Of a DNA stretch of 64,000 nucleotides, positions 1-8,288 are shown in pieces (positions within the stretch are counted from its first letter, which is position 1; each line of letters opens with the position of its first letter). A model generated the notes under the pieces. That model searched no databases, was not told where the DNA came from, and was given only the letters and a program-made list of their open reading frames with translations. Made by a program: the position numbers and the translations under genes. Source of the DNA: an uncultured Lachnospiraceae bacterium (GTDB lineage Bacteria; Bacillota; Clostridia; Lachnospirales; Lachnospiraceae); the NCBI GenBank assembly GCA_945929965.1, contig CAMEOT010000003.1, positions 70,670-134,669 of the forward strand. Direction: 5' to 3'.

Positions 1-579
1 AATACCTGTCCGGTAGGAGGAGAAGAAGTCGGCAAAAAAATTGCTGCGATCATGGGAGTGGAGGCTGGAGCTTCCGAACGTAAGGTGGCGTATGTTCACT
101 GCCAGGGAGACTGCGACCGCACGAAGACGGATTATGATTATTACGGCATCAAGGACTGCCGTATGATGAGCTTTGTCCCCGGTGGTGGTCCGAAGTCCTG
201 CAACAGTGGCTGTCTGGGATTTGGAACCTGTGTGCAGGTATGTCCGTTTGATGCCATTCATGTAGAGAACGGTGTGGCAGTAGTAGATAAGGAAAAATGT
301 AAAGCCTGCGGAAAATGCGTGGAAGTATGTCCCAAGCATCTGATCAGCTTAAGACCGTATTCCAATACCGTGCAGGTGGCATGTAGTTCCACAGACAAAG
401 GTCCTGTTACCATGAAAGCCTGCACAACAGGCTGTGTGGGCTGTGGTATCTGTGTGAAGAACTGTCAGCATGATGCTGTGAAAGTAGAGAACTTCCATGC
501 GGTCATTGACCCGGAGAAATGCGTAGGTTGTGGTGCCTGCATGGAGAAGTGCCCGAAGAAATGTATCGTAAAGGCATAG
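1..579 (+). CDS. rnfB: Rnf electron transport complex subunit B, 3' part
   Basis: Carboxy-terminal part of RnfB, the iron-sulfur subunit that takes electrons from ferredoxin into the membrane Rnf ferredoxin:NAD+ oxidoreductase. The frame is already open at base 1, so the true start lies outside; the ATG at base 52 is internal. The first visible residues (NTCPVGGEEVGKK) match the conserved Fe-S segment of the family. Downstream are several ferredoxin-type CxxCxxCxxxCP clusters, for example CGKCVEVCP and CVGCGACMEKCP, enough for multiple [4Fe-4S] centres. The other Rnf subunits are expected upstream, beyond the edge. A GC-rich hairpin follows the stop, consistent with this being the last gene of the rnf operon. 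Confidence 0.9.
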   Translation, partial: NTCPVGGEEVGKKIAAIMGVEAGASERKVAYVHCQGDCDRTKTDYDYYGIKDCRMMSFVPGGGPKSCNSGCLGFGTCVQVCPFDAIHVENGVAVVDKEKCKACGKCVEVCPKHLISLRPYSNTVQVACSSTDKGPVTMKACTTGCVGCGICVKNCQHDAVKVENFHAVIDPEKCVGCGACMEKCPKKCIVKA

Positions 580-586
580 TATCAAA

Positions 587-608
587 GTCGGGGACTTTTA
601 CCCCCGAC
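587..608 (+). terminator. Hairpin after rnfB
   Basis: Inverted repeat GTCGGGG (587-593) and CCCCGAC (602-608) with an 8-base loop, starting 8 bases after the rnfB stop. The downstream stretch is AT-rich but has no clean T-run, so it could be a weak terminator or an mRNA-end stabiliser. Confidence 0.4.
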
Positions 609-640
609 ATTATAATAAAAAGTACAAGAGGAGAAAAGGT

Positions 641-1762
641 ATGCGTCTTCCGGACGATTATGAAGATCACGGAGGCGGGCTGACACCTACGGTGATCAGT
701 GCCATTGTAGCTGTCACGATCTTCGTGGCGGTGATTCTTGCTGTGGTACTGATCATAAACAGGAGACCCACATCCCACCAACAGAATACTTCGGCTGCAC
801 AGACAGAGAATACTTCTCTGACGGGAAGTGATCAGACAGATAAATACCCGGATACGCAGGACCTGATCACCGGAAGCACGTTATCTCCCTCGGATCTGGA
901 CTTCTGGGACAAGTTTCCGGAAGCGACAGCTACACCCATGCCTTCTGCAGATCCTTCTGCACAGGATGGGAAAAAGGAGACGGTGGAAGCAGATCCTTCC
1001 ACGGACGGGAAACACACCCTGGTGACCAACCGGGACGGCAAGGAAGAATGGGTGCTGATCAGTCCGTATCTTCCGAAGCATGAATATGATTTTACTAAAC
1101 TGGTGTGCCAGTCGGATCTGATGAAATACTATCAGGACGGAAAATTAACTTCCTATGTAGGAGTGGATATTTCCAAATATCAGGATTATGTAGATTTTCT
1201 GAAACTGAAAAAAGCCGGTGTGGATTTTGTGATGCTCCGGGTAGGTGCCAGAGGTTACGGCAGCGGACAGATCGTGCTGGATGATTATTTTACGGATAAC
1301 ATCAAGAGAGCCACCGATGCAGGACTTCGGATCGGCGTATATTTTACTTCCCAGGCAATCACAGAGGAAGAAGCGATAGAGGAAGCGAACATGGTCCTGG
1401 AGAATATCAAAGACTACAAGGTTACTTATCCTGTGGCGTTTGATATGAGCTTTGTGGAGAATGACACGGCGAGAATCGAGAGCGTAAACAGGGCGGATAA
1501 GACGAAGATCACGAAGGCTTTTCTGGACACGATAGCTGCAGCGGGATATAAGCCACTGCTCTATGGAGACAAGGAATGGCTGATAAAGGAAATCGATCTG
1601 TCCAAGCTGTCGGCATACGATGTATGGCTGTCACAGTTTACAGATATCCCGGATTATCCGTACCGTTTTACTATGTGGCAGTATGCAGGCGATGTGGCAA
1701 TTGACGGTATCGCGGGCTATGCCAATATGAATATCAGCTTTATTGATTATTCGGAGAAATAG
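641..1762 (+). CDS. Membrane-anchored GH25 (lysozyme-like) protein
   Basis: 373 residues: a short cytoplasmic start, one membrane segment (about residues 17-40), a long Ser/Thr/Asp-rich linker (about 45-130), then a GH25 muramidase-like barrel from about residue 172. The start follows an AGGAGAAAAGG ribosome binding site. VGVDISKYQ (Asp176) is the usual first catalytic strand and the fold continues through YPVAFDM and MWQYAG. At the canonical catalytic Asp-x-Glu position the sequence is Asp268-Met-Ser270, so the usual Glu is missing; Glu273 is the nearest acid. The protein probably faces the cell wall and may bind rather than cleave peptidoglycan. Its 3' end overlaps the convergent downstream gene by 23 bases. 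Confidence 0.8.
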   Translation: MRLPDDYEDHGGGLTPTVISAIVAVTIFVAVILAVVLIINRRPTSHQQNTSAAQTENTSLTGSDQTDKYPDTQDLITGSTLSPSDLDFWDKFPEATATPMPSADPSAQDGKKETVEADPSTDGKHTLVTNRDGKEEWVLISPYLPKHEYDFTKLVCQSDLMKYYQDGKLTSYVGVDISKYQDYVDFLKLKKAGVDFVMLRVGARGYGSGQIVLDDYFTDNIKRATDAGLRIGVYFTSQAITEEEAIEEANMVLENIKDYKVTYPVAFDMSFVENDTARIESVNRADKTKITKAFLDTIAAAGYKPLLYGDKEWLIKEIDLSKLSAYDVWLSQFTDIPDYPYRFTMWQYAGDVAIDGIAGYANMNISFIDYSEK

Positions 1763-2576
1763 TCGGATAATTCAAAATCCCCGGCGCTATGGTGAGGGCA
1801 GAATAAATCTCGGCATAGCGGCTGGGAGCGATTTCCTCCACGTAATTGTATGAAAAATTATTTGTGACACCTTTGCTTCGCAGAATGTCGATGGCTTTAT
1901 TATAGGCGATAGCGGCTTCTGTCTCGTTAGCATAGCGTCCCACCAGATAATTACCGCGAATATGAATGCGGACAGTATAAATGTACTGTCCGTTTTTTGC
2001 TGCGGTTTTGCGGACACCGTGATAGACATTATGGATCTCTAAATTTTCCCTCCTAAAATCCGTCGGATCACCGTTGCGGAAACAGTAGTCTGTGCCGGGA
2101 ACGGCATAACTTTTGATCCCGTAGCGGGAGGTCAGAGTGACCTGCATTCCATAATCCGCCACAAAGTAATGATTACCCCGGCGCATGATCTTGTGGGAGG
2201 AATAATAGAACAGATCCTCCAGATCGAACTTTAATACATGATGGGGAGACAGATAATAGTAAAACAGCTGTTGTCCCATATAGATGGGATTCCCAAGGTA
2301 GATCCCGTTGTCCCGGAAATTAAGAAGGCAGACCCACTTCTCAAAAGGAAGAGGGGAGCCGGGCTCGTAGGATTTAAGAGAGGTAGAAAGGTCTAAAAGC
2401 AGACGAAGTCCTTCTTCGTAAGCCCTATGGGCATCCTCTGCCACAGGGTAGCTGCCGAGACTGATATGTTTCCCATGCCGGGTCAAAGAGGCACGATAAT
2501 AGACCGTCCCGTCTTTTTTGACGGCACGGAACACTCCTTTATATACTTGCTCTTTTTCACTGTTTTTTTCACTCAT
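1740..2576 (-). CDS. AP2-like / HNH-like DNA-binding protein
   Basis: 278 residues with two AP2-like DNA-binding modules at the ends: residues about 11-58 (YKGVF, then LGSYPVAEDAHRAYEEG) and about 185-240 (YHGVRK, then VGRYANETEAAIAYNKA). The middle carries FRNGDPTDFRRENLEI (about 166-181), which resembles the final part of HNH homing-endonuclease domains (P-D-x-R-x-E-N-L). No clear HNH catalytic histidine pair stands out, so nuclease activity is doubtful. AP2 and HNH modules are usually seen together in mobile homing endonucleases; here the gene sits between housekeeping genes with no intron or element around it, so a domesticated regulator is plausible. It is convergent with, and overlaps, the GH25 gene. 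Confidence 0.7.
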   Translation of the reverse strand: MSEKNSEKEQVYKGVFRAVKKDGTVYYRASLTRHGKHISLGSYPVAEDAHRAYEEGLRLLLDLSTSLKSYEPGSPLPFEKWVCLLNFRDNGIYLGNPIYMGQQLFYYYLSPHHVLKFDLEDLFYYSSHKIMRRGNHYFVADYGMQVTLTSRYGIKSYAVPGTDYCFRNGDPTDFRRENLEIHNVYHGVRKTAAKNGQYIYTVRIHIRGNYLVGRYANETEAAIAYNKAIDILRSKGVTNNFSYNYVEEIAPSRYAEIYSALTIAPGILNYPTISPNNQ

Positions 2577-2664
2577 ATTCTTATACTAACATTTTTCCCG
2601 GAAGAACAACAGATATATTTTTCGGACGAGCTGCATAGAATGAAGTTAGAGTCCAAATAAGAAA

Positions 2665-3315
2665 ATGAGAAAGGGTCAGTTTTCAGCGATGTATAAAAAA
2701 GCTTTGAGCGGGCTACTGACGATAAATCTGCTGTTTTTGCTGGGAGTCTTAAGCCTGTGCAGAATGGAGGACATCAAACAGAAAATGCAGCAGACGGTCC
2801 GTCAGACACAGGCAGAGGAGAGGCTGCTGGCAGACAGAGAGAGCATGGTTATGGGGATTGCTTCCAGAACCTCCTCCGGACAGAGAGTAGTGGATTGCAA
2901 TGAATTGCAGAGAAACAGCAAATATCAGCTGACAGAAAAGGAGCTGGAGGTATTGCTTCGGATTGTAGAGGCGGAAGCGGGATGTGAGGATGAGGAGGGG
3001 AAGCTTTTGGTGGCAAATGTGATTCTGAACCGATTAAATTCTCCCAAATTCCCGGATAGTATTACGGAAATCGTGTTCCAGCGGGAGAATGGAGTAGCAC
3101 AATTCTCTCCGGTCTATGACGGGAGCTATGCCTGTGCAGAAGTCAGTGAAGAGACGGTAAAAGCAGTGGGACGGGCTTTGAAAGGCGAAGACATATCTGA
3201 CGGAGCAATGTATTTTGCAGCCAGAAAATACGCGGAGGATGACAGAATGCGGTGGTTTGATGAAAAACTTACGTTATTGTTCCGTTACGGAGGGCACGAG
3301 TTTTTTAAAGAGTAA
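2665..3315 (+). CDS. SleB/CwlJ-type cell wall hydrolase
   Basis: 216 residues with an N-terminal membrane segment or uncleaved signal (about residues 12-31), a charged stretch, and a C-terminal Hydrolase_2 (SleB/CwlJ) domain from about residue 88. Family hallmarks are VEAEAG with the likely catalytic Glu, VANVILNRL, and the QFSPVYDG and AMYFAA stretches. Members are lytic enzymes for cortex or vegetative peptidoglycan. No spore-specific signal is visible, so the role (germination or wall turnover) is open. The start is uncertain: the ATG at 2665 has a weak ribosome binding site, while the one at 2689 has GAAAGGG 13 bases upstream and gives a protein starting directly before the membrane segment. 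Confidence 0.8.
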   Translation: MRKGQFSAMYKKALSGLLTINLLFLLGVLSLCRMEDIKQKMQQTVRQTQAEERLLADRESMVMGIASRTSSGQRVVDCNELQRNSKYQLTEKELEVLLRIVEAEAGCEDEEGKLLVANVILNRLNSPKFPDSITEIVFQRENGVAQFSPVYDGSYACAEVSEETVKAVGRALKGEDISDGAMYFAARKYAEDDRMRWFDEKLTLLFRYGGHEFFKE

Positions 3316-3345
3316 TACAATGCAGGGATACTTTATCAATTCACC

Positions 3346-3374
3346 TTGCAACAGTACCTAAAATATGCTATACT
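3346..3374 (+). promoter_or_regulatory. thrC promoter
   Basis: TTGCAA (3346-3351), 17-base spacer, TATACT (3369-3374). Transcription should start near 3381, giving a leader of about 53 bases. This leaves no room for a T-box leader and puts the upstream in-frame ATG at 3365 inside the promoter. Confidence 0.75.
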
Positions 3375-3433
3375 TTTACGAAATTACAAGTGGATCATCA
3401 TCCATAGATACATATAGATACGGAGGAGAGGAA

Positions 3434-4921
3434 ATGGAAGTAATTTATCGCAGTACACGCAGCAACAGCGTACCGGTAACCGCATCACAGGCGATCCTGA
3501 AGGGATTATCCGATGACGGAGGATTGTTTGTACCGGATCATATTCCTACATTGGACAAGAGCCTTAAGGAGCTTGCGGGGATGACCTATCAGCAGGTTGC
3601 ATATGAGGTTATGAAATTATTCCTGACGGATTTCACGGAAGAAGAATTGAAGAACTGTATTAACAGTGCTTACGATTCCAAGTTTGATACAGAAAAAATT
3701 GCTCCGCTTGTGAAGGCAGACGATGCATATTATCTGGAATTGTTCCATGGATCCACCATTGCTTTTAAGGATATGGCACTTTCCATTTTACCTCATCTGA
3801 TGATCACTTCTGCCCGCAAGAACAATATTAAGAACGAGATCGTGATCCTGACCGCTACCTCCGGCGATACCGGTAAGGCAGCCCTGGCAGGCTTTGCAGA
3901 TGTAAAAGGCACTCGTATCATTGTATTTTACCCGAAGAACGGTGTCAGCCCGATCCAGGAGAAGCAGATGGTGACCCAGAAGGGTACTAATACCTTCGTA
4001 GTAGGCATTCACGGCAATTTTGACGATGCCCAGACCGGCGTGAAGAAGATTTTCTCCGATAAGGAGCTGGCAAAAGAGATGGATGAGAAGGGCTTCCAGT
4101 TCTCTTCGGCCAACTCTATCAACATCGGACGTCTGGTACCTCAGATCTGCTATTATGTGTATGCTTATGCTCAGCTATGTAAAGATGGTAAGATCGCAGA
4201 GGGTGAGAAGATCAATGTTGTAGTGCCCACCGGTAACTTCGGTAACATTCTGGCGGCATTTTATGCGAAGAATATGGGCCTTCCCATTGATAAGCTGATC
4301 TGCGCTTCCAATGACAATAAGGTACTGTATGATTTCTTCCGTACCGGAACCTATGACCGCAACAGAGAGTTCGTACTGACGACATCTCCCTCCATGGATA
4401 TTCTGATCTCCAGCAACTTAGAGCGTCTGATCTACCGTATCGCAGGCAATGATGCAGATAAAAACCGGGAGCTGATGAGTGCGCTGACCGGCAACGGTAA
4501 ATACGAGATCACCGAAGAAATGAAGGCACAGCTGGCTGACTTTTATGGTAACTTCGCAAGTGAGGCAGAGACAGCAGCAGAAATTCGCCGTCTGTATGAG
4601 AAGTGCGGCTATGTGATCGATACCCATACCGCAGTAGCTTCCGCAGTATACGGAAAATATGTGGCAGAGACCGGGGATCATAAGACCACCGTCATTGCTT
4701 CTACCGCAAGCCCCTTCAAATTCACCAGAAGCGTCATGGATGCGATTGATACCAAATATGATGTAATGGGTGATTTTGAACTGGTGGATGAATTATCCAA
4801 AATTGCTAAGGTGAAGGTACCCGGAGCTATCGAAGAGATCCGTACCGCACCTATACTTCATGATACGCAGTGTGATGTGGATAAAATGAAGGATACCGTA
4901 AAAAGTTTTCTTGGTATTTAA
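3434..4921 (+). CDS. thrC: Threonine synthase
   Basis: PLP enzyme converting O-phosphohomoserine to threonine, the last step of threonine synthesis. 495 residues, the normal length of the long (E. coli/yeast-type) class. The start is set by GGAGGAGAGG just before ATG 3434; the longer frame from 3365 begins inside the promoter. The N-terminus has YRSTRSN and GLSDDGGLFVP; the PLP lysine lies in HGSTIAFKDMAL; TATSGDTGKAAL and PTGNFGNILA are the phosphate-binding and cofactor loops. It is a single-gene unit with its own promoter and a strong terminator. No homoserine kinase or dehydrogenase gene is nearby. Confidence 0.95.
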   Translation: MEVIYRSTRSNSVPVTASQAILKGLSDDGGLFVPDHIPTLDKSLKELAGMTYQQVAYEVMKLFLTDFTEEELKNCINSAYDSKFDTEKIAPLVKADDAYYLELFHGSTIAFKDMALSILPHLMITSARKNNIKNEIVILTATSGDTGKAALAGFADVKGTRIIVFYPKNGVSPIQEKQMVTQKGTNTFVVGIHGNFDDAQTGVKKIFSDKELAKEMDEKGFQFSSANSINIGRLVPQICYYVYAYAQLCKDGKIAEGEKINVVVPTGNFGNILAAFYAKNMGLPIDKLICASNDNKVLYDFFRTGTYDRNREFVLTTSPSMDILISSNLERLIYRIAGNDADKNRELMSALTGNGKYEITEEMKAQLADFYGNFASEAETAAEIRRLYEKCGYVIDTHTAVASAVYGKYVAETGDHKTTVIASTASPFKFTRSVMDAIDTKYDVMGDFELVDELSKIAKVKVPGAIEEIRTAPILHDTQCDVDKMKDTVKSFLGI

Positions 4922-4941
4922 TGTGGAATAAGATCATGATC

Positions 4942-4975
4942 AGAGAATCCCTCTTGTGTGAGGGATTCTCTTTTT
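4942..4975 (+). terminator. Terminator of thrC
   Basis: Perfect 12-base stem AGAGAATCCCTC / GAGGGATTCTCT with a 6-base loop, followed by a T-run. It lies between convergent thrC and cotJC. Confidence 0.9.
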
Positions 4976-4984
4976 GTGGAAGGG

Positions 4985-5599
4985 TTAATTGTCACAGGAT
5001 TCACAGCGGTCAAAACCGGGGTTAAAGGCATAGAAGTTCTTTGAATTCAGGTGGTCCTGTGTGATACGGAGGGCTTCTCCGAAGCGCTGGTAATGGACGA
5101 CTTCGCGGGCACGCAGGAATTTGATTGGTTCGCAGATATCCGGATCCTTGATCAGACGTAAGATGTTGTCATAGGTGGAGCGGGCTTTCTGTTCCGCAGC
5201 CATATCCTCGTGCAGATCGGTGATGATATCTCCCTTTACCTGGAACTCACAGGCATTAAAGGGAACACCGCCTGCTGCCTGGGGCCAGACACCGATGGTA
5301 TGATCCACGTAATAGTTGGCGAATCCGCTTTTCTCAATCTCTTCCATGGAGAGGTTACGGGTCAGCTGATGGACGATGGTGGCTACCATTTCCAAATGCC
5401 CCAGTTCTTCGGTCCCTATATCAGTAAGCAGTCCGGCTACTTCCTTATAAGGCATGGAATACCGTTGTGACAGGTAACGCATGCTGGCCCCCATTTCACC
5501 GTCCGGTCCGCCGTACTGGGAGATGATGACCTGCGCCAGCTTCGCGTTGGGCTCTTTTATATTTATCGGAAATTGCAGTCTTTTTTCATAGTTCCACAT
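4985..5599 (-). CDS. cotJC: Spore coat protein CotJC (manganese catalase family)
   Basis: 204 residues, full length for CotJC, a ferritin-fold protein of the manganese catalase family found in the spore coat or cortex boundary. Metal-ligand-type stretches are EELGHLEMV and DMAAEQKAR, and the C-terminal half has AREVVHYQRFGEAL. It is the last gene of the cotJ operon. The start has AAGGAGG 8 bases upstream, and its ATG overlaps the cotJB stop as ATGA. Expected to be made in the mother cell during sporulation, by analogy with Bacillus cotJ (sigma-E). Whether the clostridial protein has catalase activity cannot be judged from sequence. Confidence 0.92.
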   Translation of the reverse strand: MWNYEKRLQFPINIKEPNAKLAQVIISQYGGPDGEMGASMRYLSQRYSMPYKEVAGLLTDIGTEELGHLEMVATIVHQLTRNLSMEEIEKSGFANYYVDHTIGVWPQAAGGVPFNACEFQVKGDIITDLHEDMAAEQKARSTYDNILRLIKDPDICEPIKFLRAREVVHYQRFGEALRITQDHLNSKNFYAFNPGFDRCESCDN

Positions 5600-5853
5600 C
5601 AGTTACAGCCTCCTTCCCAGGGGAGAGGGGCACTGCCCCAGCGCCAGTCCCTGTTACTTTCGGCGAGATCCTTGCGCAGTGGGTAATGATCTCTGGCGAA
5701 TTCCCGCTCCATCTGTGTTTTGATCCGTGCGTAGTGATTGAAGTATTCCATGGCTTTTTGATCCGAAGGGTGGGTGTCCAGATACAGCATCAGATCTGTC
5801 AGGACGAAATCAGCGATGCCGATATCATGCAGCTTTTTTTCTTCGCTGTTCAT
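5599..5853 (-). CDS. cotJB: Spore coat protein CotJB
   Basis: 84-residue coat protein of the CotJB family (LHDIGIADFVLTDLMLYLDTHP, then a Y-rich segment and DHYPLRKDLAE). Start choice: AAGGAG directly touches the ATG at 5862 and leaves it no spacing, but sits 9 bases before the ATG at 5853. The 5853 start also forms an ATGA overlap with the cotJA stop, so 5853 is preferred. The gene is translationally coupled on both sides. Its molecular role is not known beyond its place with CotJA and CotJC in the coat. Confidence 0.88.
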   Translation of the reverse strand: MNSEEKKLHDIGIADFVLTDLMLYLDTHPSDQKAMEYFNHYARIKTQMEREFARDHYPLRKDLAESNRDWRWGSAPLPWEGGCN

Positions 5854-6020
5854 TTGATACATCTCCTTCCTGTAAAGGGTTTGTCAAGTTCGGGGAAAAT
5901 GGTACCGGCCCTGTATCCTTTTTCCAGATTTTCATACATTTGCGTAAAATGCTGCCAGGGGACATAAGCCATGGCAAGAGGATATTTTTCAAAAGGTTCC
6001 TCGAAAGAATAATCTTTCAT
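5850..6020 (-). CDS. cotJA: Spore coat protein CotJA
   Basis: 56-residue CotJA-type protein from ATG 6020 (MKDYSF), with the family core LAMAYVPWQHFTQMYENLEKGYRAGTIFPELDKPF. The longer frame from 6050 adds ten basic residues and lacks a ribosome binding site; GGAAAGG lies before 6020. First gene of the cotJABC operon. Upstream on the minus strand, CATACCAT (6065-6058) resembles a sigma-E -10 box, but no matching -35 is clear, so mother-cell control is inferred mainly from the family. The gene supports a spore-forming host. Confidence 0.88.
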   Translation of the reverse strand: MKDYSFEEPFEKYPLAMAYVPWQHFTQMYENLEKGYRAGTIFPELDKPFTGRRCIK

Positions 6021-6163
6021 AGCAATCCGCTTTCCTTTCCGTAAAAACATTTATTATATGGTATGAACAGAGAAGAAAAGAGTGCATAGCTTTGGATGAT
6101 ACAAAATGGATACAATCAGGAGTTAAAGTAATATAAGAATTTATAGAATGAGGGGCAGAAGAA

Positions 6164-6826
6164 ATGTTCAGGATATTAATTGCGGAAGATGAAGAGCCGA
6201 TCGCTAATCTGATCCGGATGAATCTGACAAAGGCAGGGTATCTGTGTACCTGGGCGCCGGATGGAAAAAGCGCGGCAGATCTTATGGAACGGGAGAAATT
6301 TGATCTCGCACTGTTAGATATTATGCTGCCGGGGATCAACGGGTATGAGCTGATGGATTATGCGAAAGCCTGTGAACTGCCGGTGATCTTCCTGACGGCG
6401 CTGGGATCTACGGAACATAAGGTGAAAGGACTCCGAATGGGGGCGGATGATTATCTGCCCAAGCCGTTTGAAATCGTAGAGCTGCTTGCCAGAGTGGAGG
6501 CGGTGCTGCGCAGATATCATAAGACGGAGACGGTCATCCGGGCGTGCAATGTCACCATAGACACGGCATCCCACAGAGTGACTCTGGACGGGGAGGAAAT
6601 CTATCTGACACCGAAGGAATTCGATCTGTTGTTATTATTCGCCAGAAATAAAAACAGGGCATTGTATCGGGAAACCATATACGAGACTGTATGGGGTGGC
6701 GAATATATGGGACAGAGCCGTACCGTGGATCTGCATGTGCAGCGGCTGAAGAAAAAGTTACATTGGGAAAATATTATAATAGCGGTATATAAAGTGGGGT
6801 ATCGTTTGAATGAAGTTCACGTATAA
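6164..6826 (+). CDS. OmpR-family response regulator
   Basis: 220 residues: a receiver domain with acidic pocket (EDEE, residues 8-11), phospho-acceptor Asp52 in LLDIMLPG, Thr78 and Lys100, then an OmpR/PhoB winged-helix domain (EIYLTPKEFDLLLL ... SRTVDLHVQRLKKKL). It should bind DNA on phosphorylation by the kinase encoded next, whose start overlaps its end by 17 bases. Together with the third overlapping gene it forms a compact three-gene operon. The target genes and stimulus cannot be read from the sequence. Confidence 0.95.
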   Translation: MFRILIAEDEEPIANLIRMNLTKAGYLCTWAPDGKSAADLMEREKFDLALLDIMLPGINGYELMDYAKACELPVIFLTALGSTEHKVKGLRMGADDYLPKPFEIVELLARVEAVLRRYHKTETVIRACNVTIDTASHRVTLDGEEIYLTPKEFDLLLLFARNKNRALYRETIYETVWGGEYMGQSRTVDLHVQRLKKKLHWENIIIAVYKVGYRLNEVHV

Positions 6827-8288
6827 ATTATTTTTTTCCATCACAGCACTCCTTACGGCAGCCTTCATGCTGTTTGGAAGCTTTATGCTGTTTTTCTATT
6901 TTAACCGTATGTTAGAACGGGAGACGGAGCAGGGAAAACGTGAGAACCTGCTCTTTCAGACCATTTATGATATGGTGTATCAGAACATGGAAAAATACGG
7001 AGCAGAATTCGCGGGGATACAGGCGGGAAATTCCGCAACAGAACGGATGACGGATCAGAACGGTACGGAATGTATGATCCTTGAAACGGATGGCACGATC
7101 ACTCTGGAGGGCAGCCTGAAGCTGCCACAGGATGAGATCAGGAGGCTTGCGGAAGAAATGATCCGCACCATGGATCCCGGTGCAGATCAGGTCTACGGTG
7201 TCCGCAAGGTAGGAACGCGTTATTATCTGCTCAGCATTATCACAGATCAGGCGACGGATTCGGCAGATATGGTATATCTTGGGATCCTGAAGGACCTGAG
7301 CGGCATTTATGAAGAGCGGAGCAATATGATGCGGCAATATGGTATTGCTCTGGCAGGTCTGCTGGTGATCGGTGGTCTGGCAGCTTTTTTACTGTCCAGA
7401 TATCTGACCCGGCCCATAGAGCAGTTAAACCGCACGGCGGGGAGGATTGCCGAGGGAAATCTGGAGAAGAGGGCTGCCTATCAGGGTGCAGATGAGATCG
7501 GAGAACTGTCCCGGAGCTTTAACCGGATGACGGACAGACTGGTACGCCAGATGGAGGAAAAAGAGCTGGAAGCAAAACAGAAGGAGGATTTTACGGCGGC
7601 ATTTGCTCATGAACTCAAGACACCTTTAACTTCCATCATTGGATATGCGGATATGCTGAACTCCTATGAACTGACAGAGCAGGAGCGGGGCGAAGCCACC
7701 TATTATATTTTCAGTCAGGGAAAACGTCTGGAAAGTCTGTCTCACAAATTGCTGGAGCTGGTGGGAATGGACAGACAAGAATTAGAATTCAAGAAGATTC
7801 AGACGAAAGAACTGGAGGAAAATATCCGGGATACGATGCGGATTCCCTTTGAACGCAAAGGGATCCGGGGAAAGATCAATCTGGAAAGAGGCGTGATTTT
7901 AGGCGACAGGGATCTGCTTTTGTCACTGTTATATAATCTGCTGGATAATGCTGTAAAGGCTGTGGAAGAAGGCGGATTTATCCTGATGAAGGGAAGTAAG
8001 CTCACACAGGGCTATGAGATCAAGGTTGTAGACAACGGCAGGGGTATCCCGCAGGAAGAGATCGCGAGGATCACGGAGGCTTTTTATATGGTGGATAAGT
8101 CCAGATCCCGCAAGGAAGGCGGAGCCGGCATCGGAATGGCTCTCTGTCAGAAGATCATCACCTTGCATCAGGGGGAACTGAAGATTGACAGCAAGCTTGG
8201 AGAAGGCACGGTAATGCGCTTATATTTTCCCGGGGGAATGCAGGTGGTAAAAAATAAAAGCAACAGGGGAGCAAAAGGCGGAATATGA
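6810..8288 (+). CDS. Sensor histidine kinase
   Basis: 492 residues: membrane segments at about 6-30 and 177-197 with an extracellular sensor region of about 145 residues between them, a HAMP linker (about 198-250), a HisKA domain with phospho-acceptor His267 in FAHELKTPLTS, and a C-terminal ATP-binding domain (N box LYNLLDNAVKAV, DNGRGIP, GAGIGMALCQ). The sensor region resembles no named domain to my eye. Partner of the response regulator just upstream, by overlap. It ends 4 bases into the next gene (ATGA overlap), so all three products are probably made together. Confidence 0.95.
   Translation: MKFTYKLFFSITALLTAAFMLFGSFMLFFYFNRMLERETEQGKRENLLFQTIYDMVYQNMEKYGAEFAGIQAGNSATERMTDQNGTECMILETDGTITLEGSLKLPQDEIRRLAEEMIRTMDPGADQVYGVRKVGTRYYLLSIITDQATDSADMVYLGILKDLSGIYEERSNMMRQYGIALAGLLVIGGLAAFLLSRYLTRPIEQLNRTAGRIAEGNLEKRAAYQGADEIGELSRSFNRMTDRLVRQMEEKELEAKQKEDFTAAFAHELKTPLTSIIGYADMLNSYELTEQERGEATYYIFSQGKRLESLSHKLLELVGMDRQELEFKKIQTKELEENIRDTMRIPFERKGIRGKINLERGVILGDRDLLLSLLYNLLDNAVKAVEEGGFILMKGSKLTQGYEIKVVDNGRGIPQEEIARITEAFYMVDKSRSRKEGGAGIGMALCQKIITLHQGELKIDSKLGEGTVMRLYFPGGMQVVKNKSNRGAKGGI

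Noticed and set aside
3365..3433. N-terminal extension of threonine synthase
   Set aside because: The first ATG falls within the spacer/-10 area of a good promoter and has no ribosome binding site; ATG 3434 has a strong one and gives the family N-terminus.
3316..3433. Possible T-box or amino-acid riboswitch before thrC
   Set aside because: The predicted leader is only about 53 bases and has no terminator/antiterminator pair.
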